From Candidatus Avirikenella pullistercoris (GTDB taxonomy: Bacteria > Bacteroidota > Bacteroidia > Bacteroidales > Rikenellaceae), in NCBI GenBank assembly GCA_018710935.1, contig DVIX01000027.1, positions 1 through 46,271 of the forward strand: 46,271 bases of DNA, in the 5' to 3' direction. The notes under the pieces were generated by a model. That model made no database searches. It was not told where the DNA came from and saw nothing but the letters and a program-made list of their open reading frames with translations. Shown here piece after piece: positions 26,240 through 34,812 of the stretch (position 1 is the stretch's first letter; every line of letters begins with the position of its first letter). A program made the translations under genes and the position numbers.

Positions 26240-26262
26240 CCTTTAATATAACATCCGGCAAA

Positions 26263-27135
26263 TTATTGAAGCGCTATCGAATGTTTATTTTTATTCCGTA
26301 CCCTATACGCTGACGGAGTAATTCCATATTCGGTTTTGAACAATTTAATATAATGGGAAGAATTGCTGAAATTACATTCGTTACTGATTTGCATGATTCC
26401 TTTATTAGTCGTAATCAACATAAAGCGAGAATATTCCAACCTCTGTTGCAAAAACCATTTGTGAGGAGGTTTTTTAAATTGTGTTCTGAACTCTTTCTTA
26501 AAAGAGCTTACACTTATTTTGCACTGTCTCGCCAGTTCCTCGATCGTAATATTATTGAAAATATTATCGTAAATAATCTTTCGGAAATCATTTTTATCAA
26601 AGGAAACATCCCTCAACAATTTGCTTCGGACACAGGAATCTTTTTCTCTGAAAATAAAATACAACAATTCCGTAACCATAATTATTCCCGCAGGTTTATC
26701 ACCGCCGATAACGCCTTCATCAAAATATCCGTTCAAAGAGCTAAAAAATGCCAATACTCCAGGAGCCGCTTGTTCTACGACAAGTTCGGTATTACAATTT
26801 TGGCAAATATGGGATGCATCGATATCCGTTCCGAAATTAGAGGTAAGAATATTCAGGTACTCGCAAAACTGTTCCGGTTCAAAATGGATCAATATCTGTT
26901 CAAATTCATTATGTTCATCCGGAACATCTTCAACATAATAAGTTCCTTTTTCGAAATAAATTACCTCTCCCGGAGATATTCCGATTCTTTTATCGCCATA
27001 ATAAATAAACTTTTTCCCTTTGGATAAAAAAGCCAGTGTACTCCGGCTAAACTCACATAAATTAATAGTACCGCCGGAACTTTGCCTGTACCGAACAATT
27101 AAAGGAACATTTCGAATAATGGAATCAACACTCAT
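26263..27135 (-). CDS. AraC-family transcriptional regulator
   Basis: A 290-residue regulator. The N-terminal half resembles a cupin-like ligand-binding domain (GKKFIYYGDKRIGISPGEVIYFEKGTYYV). The C-terminal AraC-type DNA-binding domain, about residues 190-285, has two helix-turn-helix units: ITIEELARQCKISVSSFKKE and GIMQISNECNFSNSSHYIKL, ending in the conserved FKTEYGITPSAYR. The ligand is unknown. It is a lone gene whose upstream side is a 610-bp AT-rich region carrying repeated TTATTGTA motifs, possible operator sites for this protein (inference). The nearest plausible targets are itself and prfA. Confidence 0.9.
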   Translation of the reverse strand: MSVDSIIRNVPLIVRYRQSSGGTINLCEFSRSTLAFLSKGKKFIYYGDKRIGISPGEVIYFEKGTYYVEDVPDEHNEFEQILIHFEPEQFCEYLNILTSNFGTDIDASHICQNCNTELVVEQAAPGVLAFFSSLNGYFDEGVIGGDKPAGIIMVTELLYFIFREKDSCVRSKLLRDVSFDKNDFRKIIYDNIFNNITIEELARQCKISVSSFKKEFRTQFKKPPHKWFLQQRLEYSRFMLITTNKGIMQISNECNFSNSSHYIKLFKTEYGITPSAYRVRNKNKHSIALQ

Positions 27136-27226
27136 GATATACCTAAATTTTATAGTTATGAAATTGTATAATTATATAGTATCTATCCTTTAAATTAAAA
27201 GATAAAACAGCGTTAATTAGTAATAA

Positions 27227-27234
27227 CAAATATA
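27227..27234 (-). promoter_or_regulatory. -7 element for the AraC gene
   Basis: Reads TATATTTG on the minus strand, 92 bp upstream of the start. A TTG at 27250-27252 (minus) gives a 15-bp spacer, shorter than usual. It directly abuts the first AATTATTGTAA motif. Confidence 0.5.
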
Positions 27235-27667
27235 CAAAAATTATTGTAACAAAAAATTTTACATAATAATTATTGTAATTAAAATATAATATTGTACGAC
27301 CATCTTCAATACTCACACAATAAATAAATGTTTATCAACACATTACATAAACACAAAATAAAATTTCACATAAAATAAACTATTTTAATAAAATACATTT
27401 ATTGTATTTATCACAACAAAATAATATCATTTATTAAATTCACAAAAGAATATTTAACCATATAATAAATTATTACAATATATTATACTATTAAAAGATA
27501 TTCTGAAAGTAAATTACAAGATATGCCCGCCTTTTCTTTTCGTTCAATTTTTAACCGAACTGCAATTAATACCAACAGCTTTATAAACATTTAACCGACA
27601 ACTTATCAACATATCGACACATTTCATTTTCAAGGAATACACTTTTCCAAAACCCACCCTATTATTA

Positions 27668-27698
27668 TTGTTGGTTTCAGCAAAAAAATATAATTTTG
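27668..27698 (+). promoter_or_regulatory. Promoter of prfA-pyrF
   Basis: TAATTTTG at 27691-27698 with TTG at 27671-27673 (17-bp spacer) or 27668-27670 (20-bp spacer). This is a good Bacteroidota promoter 48 bp before prfA. Confidence 0.68.
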
Positions 27699-27746
27699 TA
27701 GTTTAATACTTATATATACATTTACGAAAGAAAGAGAGATAGATAT

Positions 27747-28841
27747 ATGTCAGAAAATTCAATGTTGGCAAAATTAGAAGGGCTTAAAACCAAATACGAG
27801 AATATAGCCGCCCAAATCACCGATCCGGAGGTTATGTCCGATATGAAAAGGTATGTATCCCTGAACAAAGAGTACAAAGAACTCATGCCGATCGTCGAGG
27901 CAAGCGAAAAATATAAAATCGCCATTTCCAACTTGGAAAACGCTAAAGATATTTTAGCGACCGAAAAAGACGAAGAGATGCGCGAAATGGCAAAAATTGA
28001 AATCGAAGAACTGGAACCTGCTATCGAACAGTTAGAAGAAGAAATCAAACTTTTGTTAATTCCTGCCGATCCTCAGGACAGTAAAAACGCTATTATGGAA
28101 ATCCGGGGCGGAACAGGCGGCGACGAAGCAGCTATTTTTGCCGGCGATCTGCTCCGCATGTATATCCGTTTCTTTGAAAAGAAAGGATGGAAATACGAAA
28201 TAACCAGCGAAACCCCCGGAACGGCCGGAGGGTATAAAGAAGTAATTATAAAAGTAACCGGTACCGGAGTATACGGAATTTTAAAATATGAATCCGGCGT
28301 ACACCGTGTGCAGCGTGTTCCACAAACCGAGACACAGGGACGCGTACATACCTCGGCTGCATCCGTTGCCGTTTTACCGGAAGCGGAAGAATTCGATATC
28401 GACCTGAAAATGGAAGATATCCGTAAAGACACTTTTTGCGCATCGGGCCCGGGCGGACAATCCGTCAATACGACCTATTCCGCTATCCGGCTTACTCATA
28501 TTCCTACCGGTATCGTCGTACAATGCCAGGATCAGAAATCCCAGCTAAAAAACTTCGATAAAGCATTGGAAGAGCTGCGTACCCGTATTTACAATCTCGA
28601 ATATCAGAAATATTTGGATGAAATATCCAGTAAACGGAAAACTATGGTATCTACCGGCGACCGTTCTGCAAAAATACGTACGTACAATTATCCGCAGGGA
28701 CGCGTTACAGACCACCGAATCAATTTAACCTTATATAACCTAACCGCTATAATGGACGGCGATATACAGGAAATTATCGACAAACTGCAATTTGCCGAAA
28801 ATGCGGAACGACTGAAAGCAGCTGCTGAAGAAGAAAACTAA
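27747..28841 (+). CDS. prfA: Peptide chain release factor 1
   Basis: A 364-residue class I release factor reading UAA and UAG. The peptidyl-hydrolysis motif GGQ is at residues 236-238 (SGPGGQSVNTT). The anticodon-like tripeptide position, PAT in E. coli RF1, reads PQT here (VQRVPQTETQG). This keeps the P-x-T frame and is not the SPF of RF2, so RF1 identity holds. The N-terminal helical domain and the ECQD-like block VQCQDQKSQ are present. It is followed 29 bp later by pyrF and preceded by a good promoter. Confidence 0.96.
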   Translation: MSENSMLAKLEGLKTKYENIAAQITDPEVMSDMKRYVSLNKEYKELMPIVEASEKYKIAISNLENAKDILATEKDEEMREMAKIEIEELEPAIEQLEEEIKLLLIPADPQDSKNAIMEIRGGTGGDEAAIFAGDLLRMYIRFFEKKGWKYEITSETPGTAGGYKEVIIKVTGTGVYGILKYESGVHRVQRVPQTETQGRVHTSAASVAVLPEAEEFDIDLKMEDIRKDTFCASGPGGQSVNTTYSAIRLTHIPTGIVVQCQDQKSQLKNFDKALEELRTRIYNLEYQKYLDEISSKRKTMVSTGDRSAKIRTYNYPQGRVTDHRINLTLYNLTAIMDGDIQEIIDKLQFAENAERLKAAAEEEN

Positions 28842-28870
28842 TCCTAACTTTATAAACCGATTTACATACG

Positions 28871-29698
28871 ATGGATAGCAATCAGTTATTTGAACAGATA
28901 AAGAAAAAAGAGAGTTTTCTATGTGTCGGATTGGATACCGATATAAAAAAAATTCCCGCCTGCCTGCTTTCAGAAGAAAATCCGGTTTTTTCTTTTAACA
29001 AGGCAATCATAGACGCTACGGCCGCTTATACGGTCTGTTACAAACCCAATCTCGCTTTTTACGAAGTACTCGGCGATACGGGATGGCAGGCATTTATCCA
29101 TACCGTACAATATATCCGCAAGAACTATCCGGACATATTTATTATAGCCGACGCCAAAAGAGGAGACATAGGCAACACATCGCAAATGTATGCCAAAACG
29201 TTTTTTGAAACAGCGCATGTAGATGCGGTAACACTCTCTCCGTATATGGGCCACGATACGGCAGAACCATTCCTCGCTTATCAGGATAAATGGGGAGTGC
29301 TCCTTGCCTTAACATCCAACCCTTCTGCTTCCGATTTCGAAACGGAACGCATGGCTTCCGGAGAATGTTTGTACGAAACAGTCATTAAAAAATCCAAAGA
29401 GTGGGGTGACATAAATAACATCATGTATGTAGTAGGCGCTACTCAGGCTAAGATGTTGGAAAATATCCGAAAAATAATTCCGGAACATTTTTTGTTAGTT
29501 CCCGGTGTCGGGGCACAAGGAGGCAGTCTGGAAGAGGTGGCACGTTACGGCATGAACAGTAAATGCGGATTACTGGTCAATTCCTCACGGGGAATCATTT
29601 ATGCAGACAAAAGCGAAAAATTCGCTGAAGCTGCAGGGCAAAAAGCATTCGAATTGCAACAAGCCATGAAAAAATTGCTCAACGATTTCTGCTATTAG
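28871..29698 (+). CDS. pyrF: Orotidine 5'-phosphate decarboxylase
   Basis: A 275-residue TIM-barrel enzyme converting OMP to UMP, the last step of de novo pyrimidine synthesis. The catalytic array D-x-K-x-x-D is at DAKRGDI (94-100), preceded by YKPNLAFYE with the substrate lysine K58-59 region. GVGAQGG and [10 protein letters not shown] form the phosphate-binding end. The size marks it as the longer group 2 type common in Bacteroidota. It is second in an operon with prfA. Confidence 0.95.
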   Translation: MDSNQLFEQIKKKESFLCVGLDTDIKKIPACLLSEENPVFSFNKAIIDATAAYTVCYKPNLAFYEVLGDTGWQAFIHTVQYIRKNYPDIFIIADAKRGDIGNTSQMYAKTFFETAHVDAVTLSPYMGHDTAEPFLAYQDKWGVLLALTSNPSASDFETERMASGECLYETVIKKSKEWGDINNIMYVVGATQAKMLENIRKIIPEHFLLVPGVGAQGGSLEEVARYGMNSKCGLLVNSSRGIIYADKSEKFAEAAGQKAFELQQAMKKLLNDFCY

Positions 29699-29791
29699 TA
29701 CTCTTTCAAATATTTTTGTCATTTTAACTTTTTTTCTTCACTTTAAAGAAATTTAAAACGAGTTTCTGCCGAATTTGTAAAAAATATGTTA

Positions 29792-29799
29792 TATCTTTG
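29792..29799 (+). promoter_or_regulatory. -7 element for aspA
   Basis: TATCTTTG about 100 bp upstream of aspA. A TTTG at 29774-29777 lies 14 bp before it, closer than the usual spacing. Confidence 0.5.
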
Positions 29800-29900
29800 A
29801 ATATAAGATAAAAGTTACGAACGGATAAATAACCATTTTTAGACAATTACTAAATAAAATATTAAATGAAGCACTCTGTGCTTTTAAAAATTTTTCAATC

Positions 29901-31334
29901 ATGGATATTACAAAAGAAAAACTTTCAGGAAAGACAAGAACTGAGCACGACTTATTAGGTAACAAAGAAGTGCCTGTTGAGTACTATTTCGGGGTACAGA
30001 CCATGCGCGCCATTGAAAACTTCCACATCAGCCGCGTAAGACTTAATATGTTTCCTGCATTCGTTAACGGGCTTGCAATCGTAAAACAAGCTGCTGCAGA
30101 AGCAAACTGTGAATTAGGCCTGTTGAAACCGGAAATTAAAGATGCTATTGTAAATGCATGTAAAGAAATTACATCCGGCAAGTTACACGACCAATTCGTT
30201 GTAGATATGGTACAGGGCGGAGCAGGTACCTCAACCAATATGAACGCCAATGAAGTAATCGCAAACCGCGCATTGGAACTATTAGGCCATCAAAAAGGCG
30301 AATACAAATATTGTTCTCCGAACAACCACGTAAATATGTCTCAATCTACCAACGATGCTTATCCTACTGCTGTCAGAATCGCATTGTTGTACCGGACAAG
30401 AGATTTAATCGACACATTGAAAAAGTTGGTTGAAAGTTTCAAAAAGAAATCCGTTGAATTTGCAGACGTTATAAAAATGGGGCGTACCCAAATGCAGGAC
30501 GCCGTTCCTATGACTTTAGGCCAAGAATTCGGCGCTTATGCCGCTACTTTGTCAGAAGAAATAGACCGTCTTGAAAATAACGTAAAACTGTTCCTTGAAG
30601 TGAATATGGGTGCTACCGCTATCGGTACAGGTATCAACTCCGATCCGGATTATACCCCTATTTGCATCAAACATTTGCAACAAATTACCGGAATGCCGAT
30701 TGTTGCTGCCGGCAATATGATCGAAGCAACCAACGATACAGGTGCCTTTATCATGTATTCTGCCGCTGTAAAACGGTTAGGCGTAAAACTTTCCAAAATA
30801 AGCAACGACCTTCGTCTGTTATCTTCCGGCCCTCGTACAGGTTTCCATGAAATCAACCTTCCACCGATGCAACCGGGTTCTTCCATCATGCCGGGTAAAG
30901 TAAATCCGGTTATTCCGGAAGTTGTCAGCCAGGTTGCTTTCAAAGTCGTTGGTAACGATATGACCGTAACAATGGCTGTCGAAGCAGCTCAACTGGAATT
31001 GAATGCAATGGAACCGATTATCGTTCACTGTATGTTCGAATCTGTTGAAATGTTAATCAACGGTATGAATACTTTACGTGAAAGATGTATCGACGGCATT
31101 ACTGCCAATAAAGATCGTTGCCGCGACTTAGTTTACCATAGCATCGGATTGGTTACCGCTCTGAACCCGTATATCGGTTATGAAGTATCGACCGAATTGG
31201 CAAAAGAAGCACTGGAACAAAATAAAGGTATCTATAATCTCGTTTTAGAAAAAGGAATTATGTCCAAAGAAGAACTGGATAAAATCCTTCTTCCGGAAAA
31301 CATGGTTAAACCCCGTAAATTCATTAAGAAATAA
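29901..31334 (+). CDS. aspA: Aspartate ammonia-lyase
   Basis: A 477-residue member of the fumarase/aspartase superfamily. It deaminates aspartate to fumarate and ammonia, feeding the fumarate respiration typical of Bacteroidales. The opening RTEHDLLGNKEVPVEYYFGVQT-type residues and FVVDMVQGGAGTSTNMNANE are aspartase/fumarase II signatures. The catalytic-loop signature GSSIMPGKVNPV lies at about residues 326-337. The N-terminal EHDLLG favours aspartase over fumarase C, which usually has ERDTMG-like residues. It has its own promoter and a strong terminator. Fumarase remains a less likely alternative. Confidence 0.9.
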   Translation: MDITKEKLSGKTRTEHDLLGNKEVPVEYYFGVQTMRAIENFHISRVRLNMFPAFVNGLAIVKQAAAEANCELGLLKPEIKDAIVNACKEITSGKLHDQFVVDMVQGGAGTSTNMNANEVIANRALELLGHQKGEYKYCSPNNHVNMSQSTNDAYPTAVRIALLYRTRDLIDTLKKLVESFKKKSVEFADVIKMGRTQMQDAVPMTLGQEFGAYAATLSEEIDRLENNVKLFLEVNMGATAIGTGINSDPDYTPICIKHLQQITGMPIVAAGNMIEATNDTGAFIMYSAAVKRLGVKLSKISNDLRLLSSGPRTGFHEINLPPMQPGSSIMPGKVNPVIPEVVSQVAFKVVGNDMTVTMAVEAAQLELNAMEPIIVHCMFESVEMLINGMNTLRERCIDGITANKDRCRDLVYHSIGLVTALNPYIGYEVSTELAKEALEQNKGIYNLVLEKGIMSKEELDKILLPENMVKPRKFIKK

Positions 31335-31351
31335 CAACCTTCGATAAACTG

Positions 31352-31387
31352 AAAAAGAGGATGTTATTTATTAACATCCTCTTTTTT
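31352..31387 (+). terminator. Intrinsic terminator after aspA
   Basis: AAAAAGAGGATGTTA (31352-31366) and TAACATCCTCTTTTT (31372-31386) form a perfect 15-bp stem around TTTAT, ending in a U-run. Confidence 0.9.
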
Positions 31388-31404
31388 ACTAAATATGAAT
31401 ATCT

Positions 31405-32103
31405 ATGAAAAAATTATTTTTTGCATTATTTATTTTAGCAGCAGCGATAAGCCTGCCTGCCCAGGCACAAGAAAAAAATTTTATCGATCAGAATTATGTG
31501 GAAGTTACCGGTAGTTCTATTATTAAAGCAACTCCGGATATCGTGTACCTGAATATTACCATCAACGAAAAACAGGGTACCGGCAAACAAGGACTCGAAA
31601 AAGCTGAAAAAGAGATGGTCTCTACACTCAAATCTTTAGGAATAGACATTGAAAAAGACCTTACCGTATCCGATTTTTCCAGCAGTTTTCTAAAAAGAAA
31701 CAATATTACTTTAAGTAAAGATTATATATTGACATTGCGGGATATTTCAAAACTGAACGACATTTACACAAAATTGGAAGCAAGCGGAATTGCAAATGTC
31801 AATGTACGGAGCACCGACCTTTCCAATAGAACGGAATTACGTTTACAAGCCAAAAAAGAAGCTGTAATCGCAGCTAAAGAAAAAGCGGCCGTTTTAGTGG
31901 AAGCAGCCGGACGCAACTTAGGGAAAGCGTTATATATCATTGATTACGACCGAGATGCAACTCCCGTTTTAAGAACGTACAATAAAGCAATGGCATTAGG
32001 AAGCATGGCAAACGAAAGCGTTGCCATGGACGAAATAGCCCTCGATTTCAACGAAATGGAAATCACGGCAAATATCACCATCCGTTTCGCTATCATCGAC
32101 TAA
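31405..32103 (+). CDS. Secreted SIMPL-domain (DUF541) protein
   Basis: A 232-residue protein with a signal peptide (residues 1-21, ending LPAQAQ). The mature region carries a SIMPL/DUF541 domain: VEVTGSSIIKATPDIVYLNI at the start, a helical ELRLQAKKEAVIAAKEKAAVL segment, and a final beta strand (MEITANITIRFAI). Such proteins are periplasmic or surface-exposed, form oligomers in studied cases, and are loosely linked to stress, but a biochemical activity is not established. It starts 18 bp after the aspA terminator, so it may depend on readthrough or an unseen promoter. Confidence 0.88.
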   Translation: MKKLFFALFILAAAISLPAQAQEKNFIDQNYVEVTGSSIIKATPDIVYLNITINEKQGTGKQGLEKAEKEMVSTLKSLGIDIEKDLTVSDFSSSFLKRNNITLSKDYILTLRDISKLNDIYTKLEASGIANVNVRSTDLSNRTELRLQAKKEAVIAAKEKAAVLVEAAGRNLGKALYIIDYDRDATPVLRTYNKAMALGSMANESVAMDEIALDFNEMEITANITIRFAIID

Positions 32104-32115
32104 CAGCCAATCCCT

Positions 32116-32159
32116 ATGAAAACAGCGAAGATATTACAAAATATCTTCGCTGTTTTCAT
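32116..32159 (+). terminator. 19-bp perfect hairpin after the SIMPL gene
   Basis: Positions 32116-32134 and 32141-32159 are perfect inverted copies around TACAAA, with a U-rich 3' arm (GTTTTCAT). It begins 13 bp after the SIMPL stop. Confidence 0.8.
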
Positions 32160-32217
32160 TAATCTTCATCCGAATAATACCGTTATAAGACTATGCGGAA
32201 ACTAATCCGGTTTTTAT

Positions 32218-32225
32218 TATTTTTG
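32218..32225 (+). promoter_or_regulatory. -7 element for the metal permease gene
   Basis: TATTTTTG 31 bp before the start at 32256. No -33 TTG is seen. Confidence 0.5.
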
Positions 32226-32255
32226 TAATCTATCTGGGTTCAATTTACGACAAAC

Positions 32256-33080
32256 ATGCTTGATTTCATACGGGATATCGCTTCCTACCAATTTTTACAA
32301 AACGCATTAATCGCCTCCTTATTAACAGGAGTAACTTGTGCTATCATAGGAACTTATATTGTGGTACGGCGTATGGTTTTTCTAAGCGGAGGAATCACAC
32401 ACGCCTCTTTCGGGGGAATCGGCATCGCTTATTATTTTGGATTCAATCCCATAATAGGGGCACTGATATTTTCTGTTCTGTCTTCCCTCGGAATGGATTA
32501 CATCGCCTCTAAAACCAAAATGCGGGAAGATTCCGCTATCGGGGTACTCTGGGCTTTGGGAATGGCTATCGGAATTATCTTTATTTTCATGACTCCCGGC
32601 TATACTCCGAATCTGATGAGTTTTCTTTTCGGAAATATATTGACCATTACCGACGATATACTGCTCGGTAATGCCGTCATTGCTCTATTATTAATCGCCA
32701 TTTTTACTTTTTTCAACCGGCAAATTATATTTACGGCTTTCGACAAAGATTTCGCCAAAACCCAAAACATTCCTGTCGCCCTGATTAACGGGACGATGCT
32801 GGTACTTACTGCAACAACTATTGTCCTGACAATTAAATTAGTAGGCATTGTTTTGTTGGTTTCCTTGCTGACAATTCCTCCTATAACGGTCAATACATTT
32901 ACACATTCCTATAATAAAATAACTCTTTATGCCATAGTCATAACCTGTCTGGGCTCCATAACAGGTTTATATATCAGCTATATCTCCGATCTGCCGTCCG
33001 GAGCTTCCATTATTATTGTATTGGGAACATTTTACATACTTTCCCGGCTTATCTTCAGTATTCGGAAACATTACCGTTAA
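32256..33080 (+). CDS. ABC-3 family metal-ion transporter permease (ZnuB/MntB-like)
   Basis: A 274-residue polytopic membrane protein with about eight helices. The ABC-3 family pattern is clear: IIGTYIVVRRMVFLSGGITHASFGGIGIAYYFG near the N-terminus (the SGG-tHASFGG segment contacting the ATPase) and GIVLLVSLLTIPP near the C-terminus. It should form the membrane channel for Zn2+ or Mn2+ import. No ATPase or substrate-binding lipoprotein lies next to it, so partners must be elsewhere. Metal specificity cannot be read from the sequence. Its stop overlaps the end of the convergent nuclease gene by 4 bp. Confidence 0.9.
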   Translation: MLDFIRDIASYQFLQNALIASLLTGVTCAIIGTYIVVRRMVFLSGGITHASFGGIGIAYYFGFNPIIGALIFSVLSSLGMDYIASKTKMREDSAIGVLWALGMAIGIIFIFMTPGYTPNLMSFLFGNILTITDDILLGNAVIALLLIAIFTFFNRQIIFTAFDKDFAKTQNIPVALINGTMLVLTATTIVLTIKLVGIVLLVSLLTIPPITVNTFTHSYNKITLYAIVITCLGSITGLYISYISDLPSGASIIIVLGTFYILSRLIFSIRKHYR

Positions 33081-34114
33081 AACCAGAATTTTTTATCCAA
33101 CCTGGATTCCGTTTTCCATTCTATTTCATCCGGAAGCGCAGGGAAAAAATCATAACCGGCCATATTCTCCACCGAATCGACAGTTACTGCATAAACCCTG
33201 AAATTCCGATTAACGTCATCAATATTCGGAATGATAAAACCTATCGAATAATAGTTTCCCTTATACTCCGTCAATACTACTTTATAAAAATAATTAGGTA
33301 CAGTTACTCCTTCTCCGATACGTTTCATCGGTTTTTTATCGCTTTTCGATTTTAAAACACCTCCGGTAACCACATATACCGTATCGTATTTAGTTGCCCA
33401 ACGTCGCACCTGCTGTTCCAAATCATTCCAACAATTCCGGTTCAACTGAGGTTTTTGGGGAGAGACATTGGATAACAAAAAGGTTTCTTCATTCTCCATC
33501 GGAGTATCGTCCCGGTCAGCCGATGGGAGCAAATGCCCCCTGTCATACCCCGAACGTTTGTAATCGGAAAGGGAAGCACTTTTCCAACCTTTCGATATGA
33601 CATAAACATCTTCTTTAAAATTATTACTGCGTTCCGCTCCCTTTACCTGTACCTCTTTTCCGGTAAGGCAATACGCTACCCATTCGGATTGTTTATGAGA
33701 AGGAGAATACAAATAGCTGTAACGACCGATTTTATTCGTTACAAAATAGGTAGAATCCGAACACTCCGGCAACTCAAGGCGAACTTTGCTTTTATCGAAA
33801 AATATTTTCTTTTCCGCAGATGCGATACCGGCAGATACTGTTTCCCGTCCGGGTCTTTCTCTTTCCTTTTCATTTTTTCCCGTTTCGGATAAGTTTTTTG
33901 CAGGTTTCAAAGCCCCCTTTTTCTGTGCCGTATCATTCTTCACAAGCATTTCCCGCCCTATGTCTCCGGAAACAGGACACTCCCCGATTCCATTATAATG
34001 CATGGACAAATAAATAGCTATTCCCGTCATTATTAAGAGTAAAATAACGACGATAAAATAACCTTCTTTATTCTTTTTAGTATTTCTACGCGACGTTTTT
34101 TTTGCCCTTGCCAT
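33077..34114 (-). CDS. Membrane-anchored DNA/RNA non-specific endonuclease
   Basis: A 345-residue protein with a very basic N-terminus (MARAKKTSRRNTKKNKEG), one membrane helix (about residues 20-40) and a Glu/Lys-rich linker. The C-terminal beta-beta-alpha-Me nuclease domain contains the catalytic DRGH in YDRGHLLPSADR, then the metal Asn region NVSPQKPQLNRNCWNDLE. The topology (basic cytosolic tail, then a helix) places the nuclease in the periplasm or outside. It probably degrades nucleic acid for nutrients or defence (family knowledge). It lies 5 bp after the tRNA methyltransferase gene, last of a three-gene operon. Confidence 0.9.
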   Translation of the reverse strand: MARAKKTSRRNTKKNKEGYFIVVILLLIMTGIAIYLSMHYNGIGECPVSGDIGREMLVKNDTAQKKGALKPAKNLSETGKNEKERERPGRETVSAGIASAEKKIFFDKSKVRLELPECSDSTYFVTNKIGRYSYLYSPSHKQSEWVAYCLTGKEVQVKGAERSNNFKEDVYVISKGWKSASLSDYKRSGYDRGHLLPSADRDDTPMENEETFLLSNVSPQKPQLNRNCWNDLEQQVRRWATKYDTVYVVTGGVLKSKSDKKPMKRIGEGVTVPNYFYKVVLTEYKGNYYSIGFIIPNIDDVNRNFRVYAVTVDSVENMAGYDFFPALPDEIEWKTESRLDKKFWF

Positions 34115-34119
34115 ACCGA

Positions 34120-34812
34120 TTATAAAACATCGTTATTCTTACGGGCGACAGCCCGTACCATATGATGCTTACCCAACGCACCGGGAAGCCTTTTTACTTC
34201 AAATCCCACTCTTCGGAGCGCCCTTTTCACCTCTCCTTTGGAAGAATAGGTAACCAACACGCCGTTATGTTCCATATGGTCATATATTTTTCCAAACATT
34301 TCATCCGTCCATAACTCCGGCTGGCTATCGGGAGAAAAAGCGTCATAATAGACAACCCGATATTCTCCTTCTAAAAAAGCTTTTTCCAAAGAGGCATAAA
34401 TCTTTTTGATACGAAAATAAGAGGTAATCTCCACCTCCTTATCCCAATCGCAACTATGAATATCGAGAAATAAACGATACAACTCTTGGGGCATCAATCG
34501 TTCGTAATTAAGCGATTCGATTACAGTCCTGTCTACGGGAAAAAGTTCTATCGTATGATAAACGATTTCGATATTCCGTTTCATTGCCTCCCGCAATGTC
34601 AACAACGCATTCAGTCCGCTTCCGAATCCCATCTCCAAAACTTTAATCCGATTCCCGCCTACCGCATTCAGCCCAGCCCCGATATAGACATATTCACTTT
34701 CCGACAAGGCTCCTCCCACTGAATGATAAGTATCCCCCATCACCGGATGCACCAATGTATGCGAACCATCCGCCGTAACCTGCAATTCCGCCCGATGATA
34801 GATAACCTGCAT
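34120..34812 (-). CDS. tRNA U34 5-methylaminomethyl-2-thiouridine methyltransferase (MnmD/MnmC2-like)
   Basis: A 230-residue SAM-dependent methyltransferase of the DUF752 / MnmC N-terminal type. Landmarks are DGSHTLVHPVMGDTYHS near the N-terminus, the SAM loop LEMGFGSGLNAL, YYDAFSPDSQPELWTDEMF, and the late LVTYSSKGEVKRALRRVGF. It should complete mnm5s2U in the wobble position of certain tRNAs. It stands alone without the FAD oxidase half of MnmC, as in other Bacteroidota and Firmicutes. It overlaps the stop of rlmD by one base and is followed 5 bp later by the nuclease gene. Confidence 0.88.
   Translation of the reverse strand: MQVIYHRAELQVTADGSHTLVHPVMGDTYHSVGGALSESEYVYIGAGLNAVGGNRIKVLEMGFGSGLNALLTLREAMKRNIEIVYHTIELFPVDRTVIESLNYERLMPQELYRLFLDIHSCDWDKEVEITSYFRIKKIYASLEKAFLEGEYRVVYYDAFSPDSQPELWTDEMFGKIYDHMEHNGVLVTYSSKGEVKRALRRVGFEVKRLPGALGKHHMVRAVARKNNDVL

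Larger units (their letters stand above)
27136..27746. other. 610-bp very AT-rich intergenic region with repeated TTATTGTA motifs
   Basis: The divergent gap between the AraC gene and prfA, much richer in A and T than its surroundings, with no credible ORF. The 11-mer AATTATTGTAA occurs at 27239-27249 and 27268-27278. Shorter versions occur at 27289-27296 (ATATTGTA) and 27399-27406 (TTATTGTA), and inverted at 27315 (ACAATAAA) and 27473 (TTACAATA). Two TTATCAACA sequences, one mismatch from a DnaA box, occur near 27332 and 27603. It holds promoters for both flanking genes. Confidence 0.7.

Noticed and set aside
26353-27027. A 224-codon plus-strand ORF opposite the AraC gene.
   Set aside because: It is a shadow of the minus-strand AraC coding sequence, which has a full HTH domain. 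The shadow has no recognisable family.
27136-27746. Possible chromosomal replication origin: AT-rich gap with two TTATCAACA near-DnaA boxes.
   Set aside because: Only two one-mismatch boxes were found and no perfect cluster. The rRNA operon at the right edge reads leftward, which suggests that the replication fork moves leftward through the whole window. An origin inside it would place the rRNA operon head-on.
29901-31334. Alternative call of fumarase class II for aspA.
   Set aside because: The superfamily signature GSSIMPGKVNPV is shared, but the TEHDLLG opening and overall pattern fit aspartase better. The doubt is kept in the confidence.
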